DNA from: Candidatus Neomarinimicrobiota bacterium
GTDB lineage: Bacteria; Fidelibacterota; SORT01
Direction: 5' to 3'
Length of the DNA stretch: 43,396 nucleotides
NCBI GenBank assembly: GCA_022567655.1
Contig: JADFGO010000008.1
Span: forward strand, 1 to 43,396
A program made the position numbers and the translations under genes. This document shows, in pieces, positions 1-8,082 of the stretch. Every line of letters starts with the position of its first letter. Within the stretch, counting starts at the first letter, position 1. The notes beneath the pieces are model-generated. The model was not told the DNA's origin, did not search any database, and saw only the letters and a program-made list of their open reading frames with translations.

Positions 1-762
1 GTTAAGGGGCATACCGAACTTTATCGGAATAAACTTCAGTTGAACGTTTCCAAGATCGGCAAGGTAAGAGAAGAGCACACTGACTACGGTTTTTCTCCTG
101 ATTCGCTTATCGCTTCGTCGAGCAGAGACCCTTTGGAGATGTTCGAAGAGGTTAAAGCTCTGATAGAATCCGTAGAGGATGTATTTCTGAAGGAGCTGTT
201 GAACCTGATTTATGATGAGAACCGGGAGAGGATAATGAGCTTTCCGGCGGCGAAATTCATTCACCATAATTTCCGGAGCGGACTCCTTGAGCATACACTT
301 TCCATCGCCAATGATGCGTCATATTTTGCGAAGAAATATCCCGATCTCAACAGGGATCTGCTCCTCGCCGGAAGCTTGCTGCATGACATCGGTAAGGTCG
401 AAGAATTAACGGGAGAAATCGCTACAGCGTATACCGACGAGGGGAATCTGGTCGGACATATTATACTCGGCAGGGACATGGTGAGGGAGGCTTCGAAGAA
501 AATAGACGGATTCCCGAAGGAGACGCTGCTTTTTCTCGATCATATGATACTCTCGCATCAGGGAAAATACGAATATGCTTCGCCGAGAAGACCTATGATA
601 AAGGAAGCGTTACTGCTCTATCACATCGATGAGATGGATGCTAAACTGAACATATTCGATAAGGCGCTGGAGGAAGACGAGAACGACCGCGAGTGGACCG
701 ACAGCAACAACTATTTTGGAGTTCCTCTCTACAAAGGAAACCGGCGCAAGGAAAAGCAGTGA
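1..762 (+). CDS. YhaM-like 3'-5' exoribonuclease, HD domain (5' end outside window)
   Basis: The reading frame is open from base 1, so the gene starts upstream. A TTG at base 40 could be mistaken for its start, but the codons before it read like the last strands of an OB fold, as in the YhaM family (OB-fold RNA-binding domain followed by a metal-dependent HD nuclease domain). The HD part is clear: an early His in 'FIHHNFRSGLLEHT' and the metal-binding His-Asp in 'LLHDIGK' (codons from base 382). A later His lies in 'ILSHQGKYE'. YhaM proteins trim RNA or single-stranded DNA from the 3' end. The stop is followed after 7 bases by the next ATG, so the gene is probably co-transcribed with the transporter gene. 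The family call is good; the substrate is inferred from the family. Confidence 0.8.
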   Translation, partial: VKGHTELYRNKLQLNVSKIGKVREEHTDYGFSPDSLIASSSRDPLEMFEEVKALIESVEDVFLKELLNLIYDENRERIMSFPAAKFIHHNFRSGLLEHTLSIANDASYFAKKYPDLNRDLLLAGSLLHDIGKVEELTGEIATAYTDEGNLVGHIILGRDMVREASKKIDGFPKETLLFLDHMILSHQGKYEYASPRRPMIKEALLLYHIDEMDAKLNIFDKALEEDENDREWTDSNNYFGVPLYKGNRRKEKQ

Positions 763-769
763 AAGGTCA

Positions 770-1315
770 ATGAGCATGTCTAATAAAGATATGGCTATGA
801 TCGGTATTTTTTCGGCGCTCTCGGTTGTAATGGGATATGCGTTCATACATGTTCCGAATATAGAGATGATATCAGCTTCGATATTCATATCCGGGTACTT
901 GTTGGGTATTCAGAAAGGGATACTTGTTGCTATAATAGCGGAAACGACCTATTCGGCTTTCAACCCGATGGGGTCAGGGCTTGCGTTTCCATATCTTCTT
1001 GTCGCTCAAATATTGGGGATGTCGTTATTCGGCGCAGTGGGCGGGATATTAGGCTCACGGGGAGAAATACAGCGCTTTTCCAAGGTCAGGATCGCACTTA
1101 TCGGAGCAGCCGGCTTAGGCTGCACGCTGTTTTATGATCTGCTTACGACACTCTCCTGGCCCCTTGCCGCCGGATTCGACCGAGGTCAGATTTACGCTAC
1201 GATCGCGCTCGGTTCGGTTTTTACATCAATTCACATAATCTCCAACACGCTTATTTTTGTTTTAGCGCTGCCCCCCATATTGAGAGCTGTAAAAAAAACA
1301 GGGCGGTTCGGTTGA
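770..1315 (+). CDS. ECF-type vitamin transporter, substrate-binding S component
   Basis: A small, very hydrophobic protein of about 181 residues with roughly six membrane segments. It resembles S components of energy-coupling-factor transporters, which bind a vitamin or metal and dock onto a shared EcfT/EcfA module. 'PNIEMISASIFISGYLLG' followed by a Pro/Gly-rich 'FNPMGSG' region is typical of the group. I chose ATG 770 because 'gaaagg' sits just before it; ATG 776 is also possible, while the upstream ATG 716 lies inside the preceding gene. No EcfT or EcfA gene is in the window, so the module would have to be encoded elsewhere. The 3' end overlaps the next start as TTGA, suggesting translational coupling to an outer-membrane barrel. 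The substrate cannot be read from the sequence; a corrinoid or its precursor is possible from the neighbouring B12-controlled receptor. Confidence 0.7.
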   Translation: MSMSNKDMAMIGIFSALSVVMGYAFIHVPNIEMISASIFISGYLLGIQKGILVAIIAETTYSAFNPMGSGLAFPYLLVAQILGMSLFGAVGGILGSRGEIQRFSKVRIALIGAAGLGCTLFYDLLTTLSWPLAAGFDRGQIYATIALGSVFTSIHIISNTLIFVLALPPILRAVKKTGRFG

Positions 1316-3228
1316 GATTCGTTCTTAGCGCCTTTCTGTTTTATTCAGCCCTTATCACTTTTAAATCTGCCTCCGCGCAGGAAACAGAAGCTGGTCTATC
1401 TTCGCCCGATTCGTTAATCGAAGCCGATTCAACAAGGGAGACATTTTACGATTGGACTCAAGCGGAAGCGGAAAATCGTCATAGTGGTACGAAATTTAGA
1501 GAATCGCTGAAAAGGGCAAATTTGTTAAGAGGAGTCGCTGATTACCTGATTCAAAGACCCGAATTTCAGGTTTTTTCAAGAGGGACTTACGGTTCAGCGT
1601 GGTATGGGGCTCCGAGCGGGTTAAACCCGAGATATCTGACTGTTTTCATGCAGGGAAGACCGATGCACAACGTCCGAAAGGGTAAATTTGACCTGAGTCT
1701 CCTGCCTGAATATAATCTCGATGAATCGTCATTCCGCTCCGCAGCGGATGGTCATCTGAACGGAGATCCGTCCCTTGCGGGTGTGACGTTCAGTCTTAAA
1801 CCGGAATTTAATGAATTTAACACATCGCAATTTGTCATCCGGCGCGGTAGGGGAGATTATGACGACGTAAACGTTAATATCACCCGCAGGTTGAACAGAA
1901 ATTCCGCGTTTTTTATTCAGGCGCTTATAAGAGACCAATCCGAGCGGGAAGTGCCGTTGAAATACAGGGGTAGGAAGATCAGCGCGGTATATGAGCGGCG
2001 GGGAGACAACGGGTGGCTTACGACGTATTCTTTGAATCATTCATTCAGAACGATAAATATTACAGGTCCGACATTCATTAACGCATACGGCTATGAAACG
2101 AGCGGAAGTTTCAGAGAGGTGGAATTCGATCATACTTTCACAATCCGAACTCCCGGCGCAGGAAGCGAACTGACTCTGTATCTGTCCACGAACGAATCGA
2201 AACGGAAGGACAATAACCGGATAGACGTGGATGAAAAAGGCGCGATCAAGACCTTTGAGGATATTAGTCTAAGTTATTATTACGGAAGTTATCTGAGGCA
2301 GAAACTGATCGGTATAGGCGATGGAGGAATTTACGCCGGATTTCGGTCGGAGGTTCATAACGTCAGAGGCGGGGGATTCGACCTGAGAAACCTGCAAAGA
2401 TCACATGTATTTTTATCCCAAATTTTCGGCGGCGATCGATTCTTTTCACTCAAATTCACTGAAGGAATAAAATTTGATTCCGAGTTCGGTTCAACGGGAG
2501 TATATGCCGGCAGATTAGGGCTTAACTTCACGGCAAAAACCGGTCTGTATGGCGAGATATCCAAAAGCGTTGTGGACGTCCCGGTTGATTACTATCTTAT
2601 GAACACGGTCAATTTCAGCCTTAACGAATCACTGAGTAGAGAATCTATTCAAAACCGTTCGGCAGGATTCGTTCATCATGGAGAGAGGCTGAGATTAAAA
2701 TTAGTGTATGACGTCACTGAAGTGCAAAACCCGTTAGTTGTCGAAGTTGTTGATAATATTGATAATCTCGGGGTGATCAAAAAAGAGAATTATCAAATTC
2801 AATCGATCTTCTCAGAAATTGAAACGGATTTTAACGGAGTTCTGAAGATAGGGTTGTCCGGATGGCAAAACCTGAATTTTGGATTTGATCAACCGTTTGC
2901 GAGAAGATACAAAGGGATTGCGTACGGGAGCGTGAATAGAAGATTTTTCGAGGATAACCTTAATTTCACCATATACGGAGAGGGAGTTCTCTTAGGAGAG
3001 GGGAACAGGTTCACCTATGATCCAGCTCTTGATTTTTATATCGTGACGGGAGGGGAGGTTCGACCAGCGGTCAACTTATTCAACTACTGGTTTACCATTG
3101 ATATATCGGATTTGACGATATTCCTCCGCAACGATAACCTGCTTCTTACACGTTATGAACTTGTGGACGGATTCGGGTTAACAGGGAATGAATTTTTCTG
3201 GGGCGTCAGCTGGGATTTCATCAACTGA
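1312..3228 (+). CDS. Outer-membrane beta-barrel with TonB-receptor-like plug
   Basis: A protein of 638 residues. It begins with a signal peptide (basic start, hydrophobic stretch, cleavage near 'SASAQ'). Residues about 65-165 look like a divergent plug domain: 'LLRGVADYLIQRPEFQVFS', then 'YLTVFMQGRPMHN' in the position of the plug's 'LVLIDGxPxN' segment, then a 'LPEYNLDES' segment. The rest alternates polar and aromatic residues as in beta-barrel strands, and the protein ends in hydrophobic/aromatic residues ('GVSWDFIN'). I see no clear TonB box. The start is a TTG overlapping the stop of the ECF S component (TTGA), so the two are probably made together as outer- and inner-membrane partners. 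It ends 23 bases from the convergent BtuB-like gene. Cargo unknown. Confidence 0.6.
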   Translation: MRFVLSAFLFYSALITFKSASAQETEAGLSSPDSLIEADSTRETFYDWTQAEAENRHSGTKFRESLKRANLLRGVADYLIQRPEFQVFSRGTYGSAWYGAPSGLNPRYLTVFMQGRPMHNVRKGKFDLSLLPEYNLDESSFRSAADGHLNGDPSLAGVTFSLKPEFNEFNTSQFVIRRGRGDYDDVNVNITRRLNRNSAFFIQALIRDQSEREVPLKYRGRKISAVYERRGDNGWLTTYSLNHSFRTINITGPTFINAYGYETSGSFREVEFDHTFTIRTPGAGSELTLYLSTNESKRKDNNRIDVDEKGAIKTFEDISLSYYYGSYLRQKLIGIGDGGIYAGFRSEVHNVRGGGFDLRNLQRSHVFLSQIFGGDRFFSLKFTEGIKFDSEFGSTGVYAGRLGLNFTAKTGLYGEISKSVVDVPVDYYLMNTVNFSLNESLSRESIQNRSAGFVHHGERLRLKLVYDVTEVQNPLVVEVVDNIDNLGVIKKENYQIQSIFSEIETDFNGVLKIGLSGWQNLNFGFDQPFARRYKGIAYGSVNRRFFEDNLNFTIYGEGVLLGEGNRFTYDPALDFYIVTGGEVRPAVNLFNYWFTIDISDLTIFLRNDNLLLTRYELVDGFGLTGNEFFWGVSWDFIN

Positions 3229-3251
3229 AATCCCATTTGAATAAAATACCG

Positions 3252-5156
3252 TCATAATTTCAGAGTTATCCCGCCATAAACGGCTCTGCCCGGCGAAGGG
3301 TATCCCGCCACTTCCTCATAGACCTCATCAAGAAGATTTTCTATTCTTAATTTCAAACGAACCTGTTCCAAGAGTTCATATGAAACCGCAACACGTGCCG
3401 TGGTATACGAAGGAAAGAAGCCGTAAGAAACCTGGAAATTTTCATCAAATACAAAATCAGTGTCGTATCGCTCACCCACAAAAGAGACACCGGCGCTTAA
3501 ATTCAATTTCTCTGTTGCTCGAATATTCAGACTGGCTCCACCGTTATGTTTCGCCCTTCGCAAAAGAGGTAAACCTGTGAGTAGATCTTCTGTCTCAAGG
3601 TAAGTATAATTCCCGGATACATCTATTTTTTCAGATATTTTTATATCAGTGTTCAGTTCAATACCCTTCGTCTCCGCCTTATTTATGTTTACGGCACCCG
3701 GCTCGGTTATTGTAATTAGATTGGTGAATTCGGTTTTAAACAGCTCGGCAGATATGAATAATTTGTTGTCAGCTGTTTTATGTTCGACACCAACTTCCAA
3801 ACTAATGCTTTCTTCGGGTTGAAGATTCGGGTTTCCGCCGAAAGAACCGAAAAATCCGGGAGAATAAAGTTCGAAAATGGATGGCGCTCTGAATCCTGTT
3901 CCCCAACTACCCCGGATTTTCGTCTCATTTCCATATGAATTTCTGAATATATACGCCGAAGTAAGTCTGTAATTAGTGCTGTTTCCGAAACTGCTGTGGT
4001 TGTCTGTTCTGACTCCTCCGGTTACGCTGAACTTATCATTCAACCGGAAGTGATTTTGTAAATAAATTGATCGAGTGTTTGTGCGATTCTCGAAGTCATC
4101 AAAGGTGGAAACTGATTTCCCCTGTTTCTCTTCCCATTCAATTCCTGTTGTTACCACGTTATTGGCTGAAAAGTGTAGATCGTTTTGCCAATCCACCTTG
4201 GAAACCGAGGAGATTATCGAAGAATTAAAGTCAGATGCAAATTCGCTAATGTCTCCCGGATTCACGGGGTCTGAATAATTGATGTCACTTTCTGATTTGG
4301 ACAGTTTTAATTTGTGATGGTAGAGACCTGATATTTTCTGGTTCAATGCCAGTGAAAATATATTAATATCACTTTTTTGTCTGGCGTTCGGATCAAAATT
4401 TAATTTCCTTTGATTCGGCGCTCCTCCCTCTGCGTTGGATTTCCTGACGGTGAGCGCGATTTCAGTGTTTTTCGGCAATGTGGTGGTTATCCGGCTTGAG
4501 AAAGTTGTGTTTTTGTAGTCGTCATTTTCGAATTGACCGTCCGTTTTAAGATTAGATAGAGAAAATGAAAATTTATAGCCGCCTAAGCTTCCCGACAAAT
4601 CTCCTGATTCGCTGAAAGTTCCGAACTCTCCCGCTTCGGCGTTCAACGAGAATGCTAAATCGTTAGATCCGCTTTTCGTAAAAATATTCACGATCCCTCC
4701 GATAGCTTCAGATCCGTAAAGAGTACTTTGAGAACCTCTGACTATTTCGATCTTTTCAATATTATCCGTTTTGAGATTTGAAAAATCGAAACCGCCGTTC
4801 ATCGGTTCGTTGACTTTAGCTCCGTCGATTAACACAAGTGTTTGGTTACTGTTAGCTCCTCGCAAGAAGAGTGTAGTGATCCTTCCGGTTGAACCGGAAC
4901 GGGCTATGCTCACACCTGTAACGTTCCTGAGCGCATCTCCAACTGTCTGATACTGTTGGGTTTCAATAGATTCGGCTGTTATCAAAGTCACAGAACTTGA
5001 AACCCTGTCCAGAGGTACTTCAATTCGGTCGGCCGTGACGACGACAGGCTTGAGCCTGATCGTGTCGTCGAACTCGTCTTCCTTGTCTTGCGCAAGGATA
5101 ATCGGGTTAACAGATGCTGCTATAAGGATCGGAAGCATTATTTTGAATGCGGACAT
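3252..5156 (-). CDS. btuB: TonB-dependent outer-membrane receptor, BtuB-like (cobalamin)
   Basis: A 634-residue TonB-dependent receptor. A signal peptide ends near 'IILAQ'. The segment 'IRLKPVVVTADR' looks like a TonB box leading into the plug. Plug motifs are clear: 'TVGDALRNVTGVSI', 'TLFLRGANSNQTLVLIDG', 'IEKIEIVRGSQSTLYGSEAIGG' region and 'IVNIFTKSG'. The barrel follows and ends with 'GGITLKL', a typical hydrophobic C-terminus. BtuB-type receptors bring vitamin B12 across the outer membrane using TonB energy. The specificity call rests on the cobalamin riboswitch in its leader (5383-5541) more than on the barrel, which diverges quickly. A strong SD, AAGGAG on the minus strand at 5163-5170, fixes the ATG start. 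No btuF/C/D or TonB genes are nearby. Confidence 0.85.
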   Translation of the reverse strand: MSAFKIMLPILIAASVNPIILAQDKEDEFDDTIRLKPVVVTADRIEVPLDRVSSSVTLITAESIETQQYQTVGDALRNVTGVSIARSGSTGRITTLFLRGANSNQTLVLIDGAKVNEPMNGGFDFSNLKTDNIEKIEIVRGSQSTLYGSEAIGGIVNIFTKSGSNDLAFSLNAEAGEFGTFSESGDLSGSLGGYKFSFSLSNLKTDGQFENDDYKNTTFSSRITTTLPKNTEIALTVRKSNAEGGAPNQRKLNFDPNARQKSDINIFSLALNQKISGLYHHKLKLSKSESDINYSDPVNPGDISEFASDFNSSIISSVSKVDWQNDLHFSANNVVTTGIEWEEKQGKSVSTFDDFENRTNTRSIYLQNHFRLNDKFSVTGGVRTDNHSSFGNSTNYRLTSAYIFRNSYGNETKIRGSWGTGFRAPSIFELYSPGFFGSFGGNPNLQPEESISLEVGVEHKTADNKLFISAELFKTEFTNLITITEPGAVNINKAETKGIELNTDIKISEKIDVSGNYTYLETEDLLTGLPLLRRAKHNGGASLNIRATEKLNLSAGVSFVGERYDTDFVFDENFQVSYGFFPSYTTARVAVSYELLEQVRLKLRIENLLDEVYEEVAGYPSPGRAVYGGITLKL

Positions 5157-5295
5157 ATCAGACTCTCCTTTTTTGGGTTATCGATTGACCCCGCGGTGGA
5201 ACCGTATTATTGACAATCATCCGGTGAATTTTTGATAAAGGAAATTGATACAGCGATACGCAGGATTTCCCGCCTGTTATACGGGGAAATCTCAC

Positions 5296-5321
5296 AAAAA
5301 ACCCTGACAATCGAGTCAGGG
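5296..5321 (-). terminator. Rho-independent terminator in the btuB leader (riboswitch expression platform)
   Basis: Read on the minus strand: CCCTGAC, a 6-base loop TCGATT, GTCAGGG, then six T's (plus-strand AAAAAA at 5296-5301). The 7-bp perfect stem plus T-run is a standard intrinsic terminator. It lies about 60 bases downstream of the aptamer's P1 stem and about 140 bases before the btuB start. Bases 5306-5313 (loop plus 3' arm) are perfectly complementary over 8 bases to 5372-5379, just after P1, which gives a candidate antiterminator pairing. This fits B12-induced premature termination. Confidence 0.8.
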
Positions 5322-5382
5322 CAGGGTGCATATCTGTTTTCATCTATCGCACCTTCCCTCGAAGGATTTAGCGATTGTCCGA

Positions 5383-5541
5383 CCGGAAAGGTTTCCTGAC
5401 TCGTGGTTCGTCTCGGCTCTCTGCGCCTTCCCGTCCCTTTTATCGAGGGCAGTGGCGTTTGCAGTAACCATAACCACATACAGTAGCGGGGCTGTGCCCG
5501 AATCCAGAAGGTTATATCTGTAACGGGCTTCCCTTTACCGG
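5383..5541 (-). promoter_or_regulatory. Cobalamin (AdoCbl-class) riboswitch aptamer upstream of btuB
   Basis: On the minus strand the conserved cobalamin aptamer segments appear in order: 'AAAGGGAAGCCCGTT', the core 'GCACAGCCCCGCTACTGTA' (plus 5479-5497), 'GCCACTG' (plus 5450-5456), 'GGGAAGGC', and the B12-box-like 'AGTCAGGAAACC' (plus 5390-5401). The closing P1 helix is visible: CCGGTAAAGG (plus 5532-5541) pairs with CCTTTCCGG (plus 5383-5391) with one bulged base. With the terminator at 5296-5321 it should shut off btuB transcription when cobalamin is plentiful. The subclass is not certain from reading alone. Confidence 0.92.
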
Positions 5542-5668
5542 GCGATTATTTTATCGTACAATAAATTGTAATACTTATTAAAATTGAAAGCAACAAATAT
5601 CCATGCAAAACCCTGAAATGAATTAAATAATATCGGAAGTACAATGGTCGTAAGATACGCTAAAAGCC

Positions 5669-5697
5669 TTGACAATGCTGGATTCATTAGCTAAATT
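5669..5697 (+). promoter_or_regulatory. Sigma-70-like promoter for the nlpC-trpS-scpAB-rluB operon
   Basis: TTGACA (5669-5674) is followed by a 17-base spacer and TAAATT (5692-5697). The -35 box is a perfect match and the spacing is ideal; the -10 box is fair. It lies about 35-60 bases upstream of the NlpC/P60 gene, the first gene of a tightly packed run to 11745, in the region diverging from the btuB riboswitch. Prediction from sequence only. Confidence 0.45.
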
Positions 5698-5732
5698 TCA
5701 CCGACCAAAAAGTGAAATAGATATGTATAACG

Positions 5733-6554
5733 ATGGAATTGATGCCCTATTATGTCGTGATGATTGCTGTCGCACCGATACGAGCCGAACCCGATCATCG
5801 GTCCGAGCAAGTCACGCAAGCCAGGTTGGGAGAAATCGTAAAGCTCCTTGAAGGAGAGGATCAATGGCTGAAGGTAGAGTTGGAAAGTGACGGTTATGTC
5901 GGTTATATATCGCGGGGGATGGTTGCAGGATTCAGCAAAGAGGATGCGATAGAATGGAGGGAATCTGAAAAATTCCTGTTCGGAGAGCGTTCATCGGATA
6001 TATTAGAAGCGCCGTTTAAAAGTGCCGGCATCGTCAGAACGGCGTATATGGGAGTAAAGCTCCCGATTGTTTCGCGCAAAGGAGTCTGGGTGGAGCTGAG
6101 ACTTCCCGAAGGTACAAAAGGATGGACCCGCGGTCAGCAGTTTCATCTGCAAAACTCGGGAACAAGAACGGGTATTGCCGATACAGCGCGGCTGTTTCTT
6201 GGTGCGCCATATCTATGGGGGGGGAGAAGCACCGGCGGTTTCGACTGCTCCGGTTTCGTGCAGACGGTATTTGAGCTGAACGGTATAAAACTGCCGAGGG
6301 ATACGAGCCGACAGATTAAAGCAGGAGAGGAGATAGGCACGGACATTAACATGGCTAAGGAGGGAGATTTACTGTTCTTCAGCGATAAGAAGGGCAAACT
6401 GAATCATATAGGTATCTATCTCGGAAACGGGAAGTTTATTCATTCTTCCGGAATCGTGAAAATTTCGGCTCTCAATTCGGGGGAGGCAGCGGATCAGGAT
6501 AATTATATAAACCGGTTCATGCAGGTGCGCAGCGTAGAGGAGTATCTAAGTTGA
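5733..6554 (+). CDS. NlpC/P60 peptidoglycan endopeptidase with SH3-like domains (YkfC-like)
   Basis: A 273-residue protein. Residues about 8-65 form a bacterial SH3-like domain ('APIRAEPDHRSEQVTQ'), and residues about 75-137 look like a second one. The NlpC/P60 catalytic domain follows: Cys172 in 'FDCSGFV', His225 in 'LNHIGIYLG' and His237 in 'FIHSSG', with the usual 'GDLLFF' before the His. Family members cut the gamma-D-glutamyl-diamino acid bond in cell-wall peptides. The layout resembles YkfC-type enzymes that recycle murein peptides. I see no signal peptide; the short hydrophobic start runs directly into the SH3 fold, which fits a cytoplasmic role, though an error in the start cannot be excluded since no good SD precedes 5733. 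It overlaps the HNH gene by TTGA. Confidence 0.85.
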   Translation: MELMPYYVVMIAVAPIRAEPDHRSEQVTQARLGEIVKLLEGEDQWLKVELESDGYVGYISRGMVAGFSKEDAIEWRESEKFLFGERSSDILEAPFKSAGIVRTAYMGVKLPIVSRKGVWVELRLPEGTKGWTRGQQFHLQNSGTRTGIADTARLFLGAPYLWGGRSTGGFDCSGFVQTVFELNGIKLPRDTSRQIKAGEEIGTDINMAKEGDLLFFSDKKGKLNHIGIYLGNGKFIHSSGIVKISALNSGEAADQDNYINRFMQVRSVEEYLS

Positions 6555-7072
6555 GCAGTTTAAACGGCAAAATGAATACGCAGGTACTTCTCCTGAACCA
6601 GAGTTATGAGCCGATGCAGATATGTAATATGAGGCGTGCAGTCGTTCTTCTGTTTCTCGGAAAGGCGCATCCGGTCGAGCACTTCGAGGATGAGATCCGG
6701 TCTGTCTCCCGGTCGATAAAGATGCCGGCAGTGATAAGGCTGTTTCAATATATTACGTTGCCCAGAAACAGCATTGTGCTCACCCGAAAAAACATTCTTA
6801 AGAGGGATTCCCTTTCCTGCCAATATTGCGGAACTAAAAGCTCGCCGCTCACGGTTGATCATATCATCCCGAAAGTACGCGGCGGCAGTGACAGCTGGGA
6901 GAATCTGGTTGCCGCCTGTGTTAAGTGTAATAATTTGAAGGGGAACAGAACTCCTCGCGAGGCGAAGATGAGACTCAAGTCCAAGCCGAGAGTACCGAAC
7001 AGAATAACCTTCATCCAACGATTCGTAAGAACGCCAGTAAAGGAGTGGCGCCCCTATCTGTTTATGGATTGA
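6551..7072 (+). CDS. HNH endonuclease family protein
   Basis: 173 residues. The centre carries a zinc-ribbon HNH motif: 'CQYCG', then 'LTVDHIIPKVRGGSDSWENL', then 'CVKCNNLKGNR'. So the two CxxC pairs, the DH pair and the Asn of a beta-beta-alpha-metal nuclease are all present. The N-terminal half ('VLLLNQSYEPMQICN') is the part typical of a widespread chromosomal HNH family found in many bacteria, whose role is not established. I chose TTG 6551 because 'gaggag' sits 8 bases before it; ATG 6572 is an alternative that would begin closer to the usual family start. It is translationally linked to the NlpC gene before it (TTGA) and is followed after 2 bases by trpS. Confidence 0.8.
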   Translation: MSSLNGKMNTQVLLLNQSYEPMQICNMRRAVVLLFLGKAHPVEHFEDEIRSVSRSIKMPAVIRLFQYITLPRNSIVLTRKNILKRDSLSCQYCGTKSSPLTVDHIIPKVRGGSDSWENLVAACVKCNNLKGNRTPREAKMRLKSKPRVPNRITFIQRFVRTPVKEWRPYLFMD

Positions 7073-7074
7073 TA

Positions 7075-8082
7075 ATGCCGGCTGAGGGGAAGCGCATACT
7101 CAGCGGGATGCAGCCGACAGGCAGATTACATCTCGGCAATCTTGTCGGTGCGCTGGAAAATTGGGTCGAACTACAGAATTCGGGATATGAAAATTTCCAC
7201 ATGGTAGCTGATTGGCACTCTCTCACCATTGATTATAAATCGAGTAAGCAGCTGAACGAGGCATCATTAGAAGTCGTTACGGACTGGTTATCAGCCGGCA
7301 TCGATCCCGAAAAGAGCGTTATTTTTTTGCAGTCGAACATAAAAGAACACGCCGAATTGAATTTGCTTCTCTCAATGCTGGTCACTGTTCCCCGCCTCGA
7401 ACGCAACCCTACCTTAAAAGAACGCGTAAGAGATGCCGATCTTGACGATAACCTGTCGTTCGGTCATCTGGGATATCCGGTACTGCAGGCGGCGGATATA
7501 CTGATATACAGGGCTGACCTGGTGCCTGTGGGTGAAGATCAGCTTCCCCATATCGAGATCACGAGAGAGATCGCCCGAAAGTTCAACGCTACCTATAAAA
7601 CCGTATTTCCTGTGCCGGAGGGAAAAGTAACAAAATTCAGTCGTCTTCCCGGATTGGACAACAAGAAAATGAGTAAATCAATCGGGAACACTATACTTAT
7701 GTCGGATAGCGCCGGGACACTGAAAGATAAGGTCAAGGGGATGATCACGGATCCCGAAAAGATCTACAAAGACAGTCCGGGGCATCCCGACGTTTGCCCT
7801 GTCTTCGCTTATCACAACAAGTTCAATGAGAAGGAAGTGCCGCAAATCCGGAAGGACTGCGAGGCTGGTACGCTCGGATGCGTTGATTGTAAACTGAATC
7901 TCACTAACCATTTAAATGATTATCTCGACCCTATAAGGGAAAGACGAGTGCAGTATGAAACGAAGCCGGAAGCAGTGCGGGAGATAATCAGCGCCGGCGA
8001 CACTAAAGCAAGGAGTGAAGCTTTATCTACGATGTCATTAGTTTACGAGGCAATGGAGTTTGGTAAGCCCGTTAATAGTTGA
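7075..8082 (+). CDS. trpS: Tryptophan--tRNA ligase
   Basis: 335 residues, normal length for bacterial TrpRS. It charges tRNA-Trp with tryptophan using ATP. The class I signatures are visible: 'GMQPTGRLHLGN' near the start (the HIGH equivalent is HLGN, residues 19-22) and 'KMSKS' at residues 198-202. 'DQLPHIEITREIARKFN' and 'YPVLQAADIL' are family hallmarks. I chose ATG 7075 rather than an upstream ATG in the same frame because family members begin just before the 'RILSGMQPTG' segment. There is no good SD, and the gene starts 2 bases after the HNH stop, so it probably depends on translational coupling. Its end overlaps scpA by 23 bases. Confidence 0.97.
   Translation: MPAEGKRILSGMQPTGRLHLGNLVGALENWVELQNSGYENFHMVADWHSLTIDYKSSKQLNEASLEVVTDWLSAGIDPEKSVIFLQSNIKEHAELNLLLSMLVTVPRLERNPTLKERVRDADLDDNLSFGHLGYPVLQAADILIYRADLVPVGEDQLPHIEITREIARKFNATYKTVFPVPEGKVTKFSRLPGLDNKKMSKSIGNTILMSDSAGTLKDKVKGMITDPEKIYKDSPGHPDVCPVFAYHNKFNEKEVPQIRKDCEAGTLGCVDCKLNLTNHLNDYLDPIRERRVQYETKPEAVREIISAGDTKARSEALSTMSLVYEAMEFGKPVNS

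Noticed and set aside
5207-5523. Open frames on both strands through the btuB leader
   Set aside because: They lie within the conserved riboswitch and terminator, lack SD sequences and their products look random.
5669-5851. Short frame overlapping the start of the NlpC/P60 gene
   Set aside because: It shares bases with the promoter and with the real gene in another frame, and the product has no recognisable pattern.
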